Positions 5,308 through 5,315 of a stretch of 5,315 nt of DNA are shown in pieces. Below the pieces are notes generated by a model. That model was not told the origin of the DNA and searched no databases. It saw only the letters and a list, made by a program, of their open reading frames with translations. Positions within the stretch are counted from its first letter, which is position 1. The number at the start of each line of letters is the position of its first letter. The DNA comes from Bacteroidales bacterium (GTDB lineage: Bacteria; Bacteroidota; Bacteroidia; Bacteroidales; Marinilabiliaceae): positions 1 through 5,315 of the forward strand of contig SFOL01000132.1 in assembly GCA_004552385.1 (NCBI GenBank). The letters run 5' to 3'. A program made the position numbers and the translations under genes.

Positions 5308-5315
5308 CAAAGGTA
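5308..5315 (-). promoter_or_regulatory. Candidate Bacteroidota -7 promoter box for the cit operon
   Basis: The minus strand reads TACCTTTG, a full match to the Bacteroidota -7 consensus TAnnTTTG. Transcription would start a few bases downstream, near 5301-5303, giving a leader of about 165 nt. The -33 TTTG element would lie beyond the window edge and cannot be checked, so the call rests on eight bases and position. Confidence 0.4.

Noticed and set aside
1..5315. CRISPR array, tRNA, rRNA, transposase or integrase
   Set aside because: No regularly spaced repeats, RNA gene signatures or mobile-element proteins were seen on either strand.

Overview
The window is one minus-strand operon for citrate lyase, read from the right edge (about 5315) to the left edge (1). 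It runs citD (acyl carrier subunit), citE (lyase subunit), citF (transferase subunit), citX (prosthetic-group transferase), a fused citC-citG maturation gene, and the first 68 codons of an aconitase-family hydratase that leaves the window at position 1. No convincing plus-strand gene is present; the plus-strand open frames are antisense shadows.

Organism: probably Bacteroidota (Bacteroidales-like), with moderate to high GC. The signs are a TAnnTTTG-type -7 box at the right edge, AT-rich translation starts mostly without a Shine-Dalgarno, and the style of the proteins. This is an inference from style and not a firm taxonomic call. citF is the exception on ribosome binding: it has a textbook AAAGGAGG inside the end of citE.

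Layout: 5138-5315 is a non-coding leader with a candidate promoter, a perfect 16-bp palindrome and a small hairpin. citD is at 4859-5137. A 72-bp spacer holding a 45-nt imperfect hairpin separates it from citE (3893-4786). citE overlaps citF (2365-3900) by 8 bp, and a 12-bp T-rich gap precedes citX (1849-2352). citX overlaps the citC start by 11 bp. The citC-citG locus spans 222-1859, and a 17-bp AT-rich gap leads into the hydratase (start 204).

How the genes work together: CitD, CitE and CitF form citrate lyase (citrate to acetate plus oxaloacetate). CitG makes the triphosphoribosyl-dephospho-CoA precursor, CitX attaches it to a CitD serine, and CitC acetylates the resulting thiol. The three structural genes and citX are intact. 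The fused citC-citG gene is not: its N-terminal and C-terminal parts lie in a different frame from the middle, and at both frame changes a block of conserved protein is missing (about 17-20 and about 30 residues). Either the maturation gene is a recent pseudogene beside intact structural genes, or the assembly has lost two short segments. A 21-bp repeat-like element also sits in frame inside the CitC part.

I did not find a wholly new system. The most unusual items are the doubly broken CitC-CitG fusion, the in-frame palindromic insert and the unassigned regulatory palindrome.
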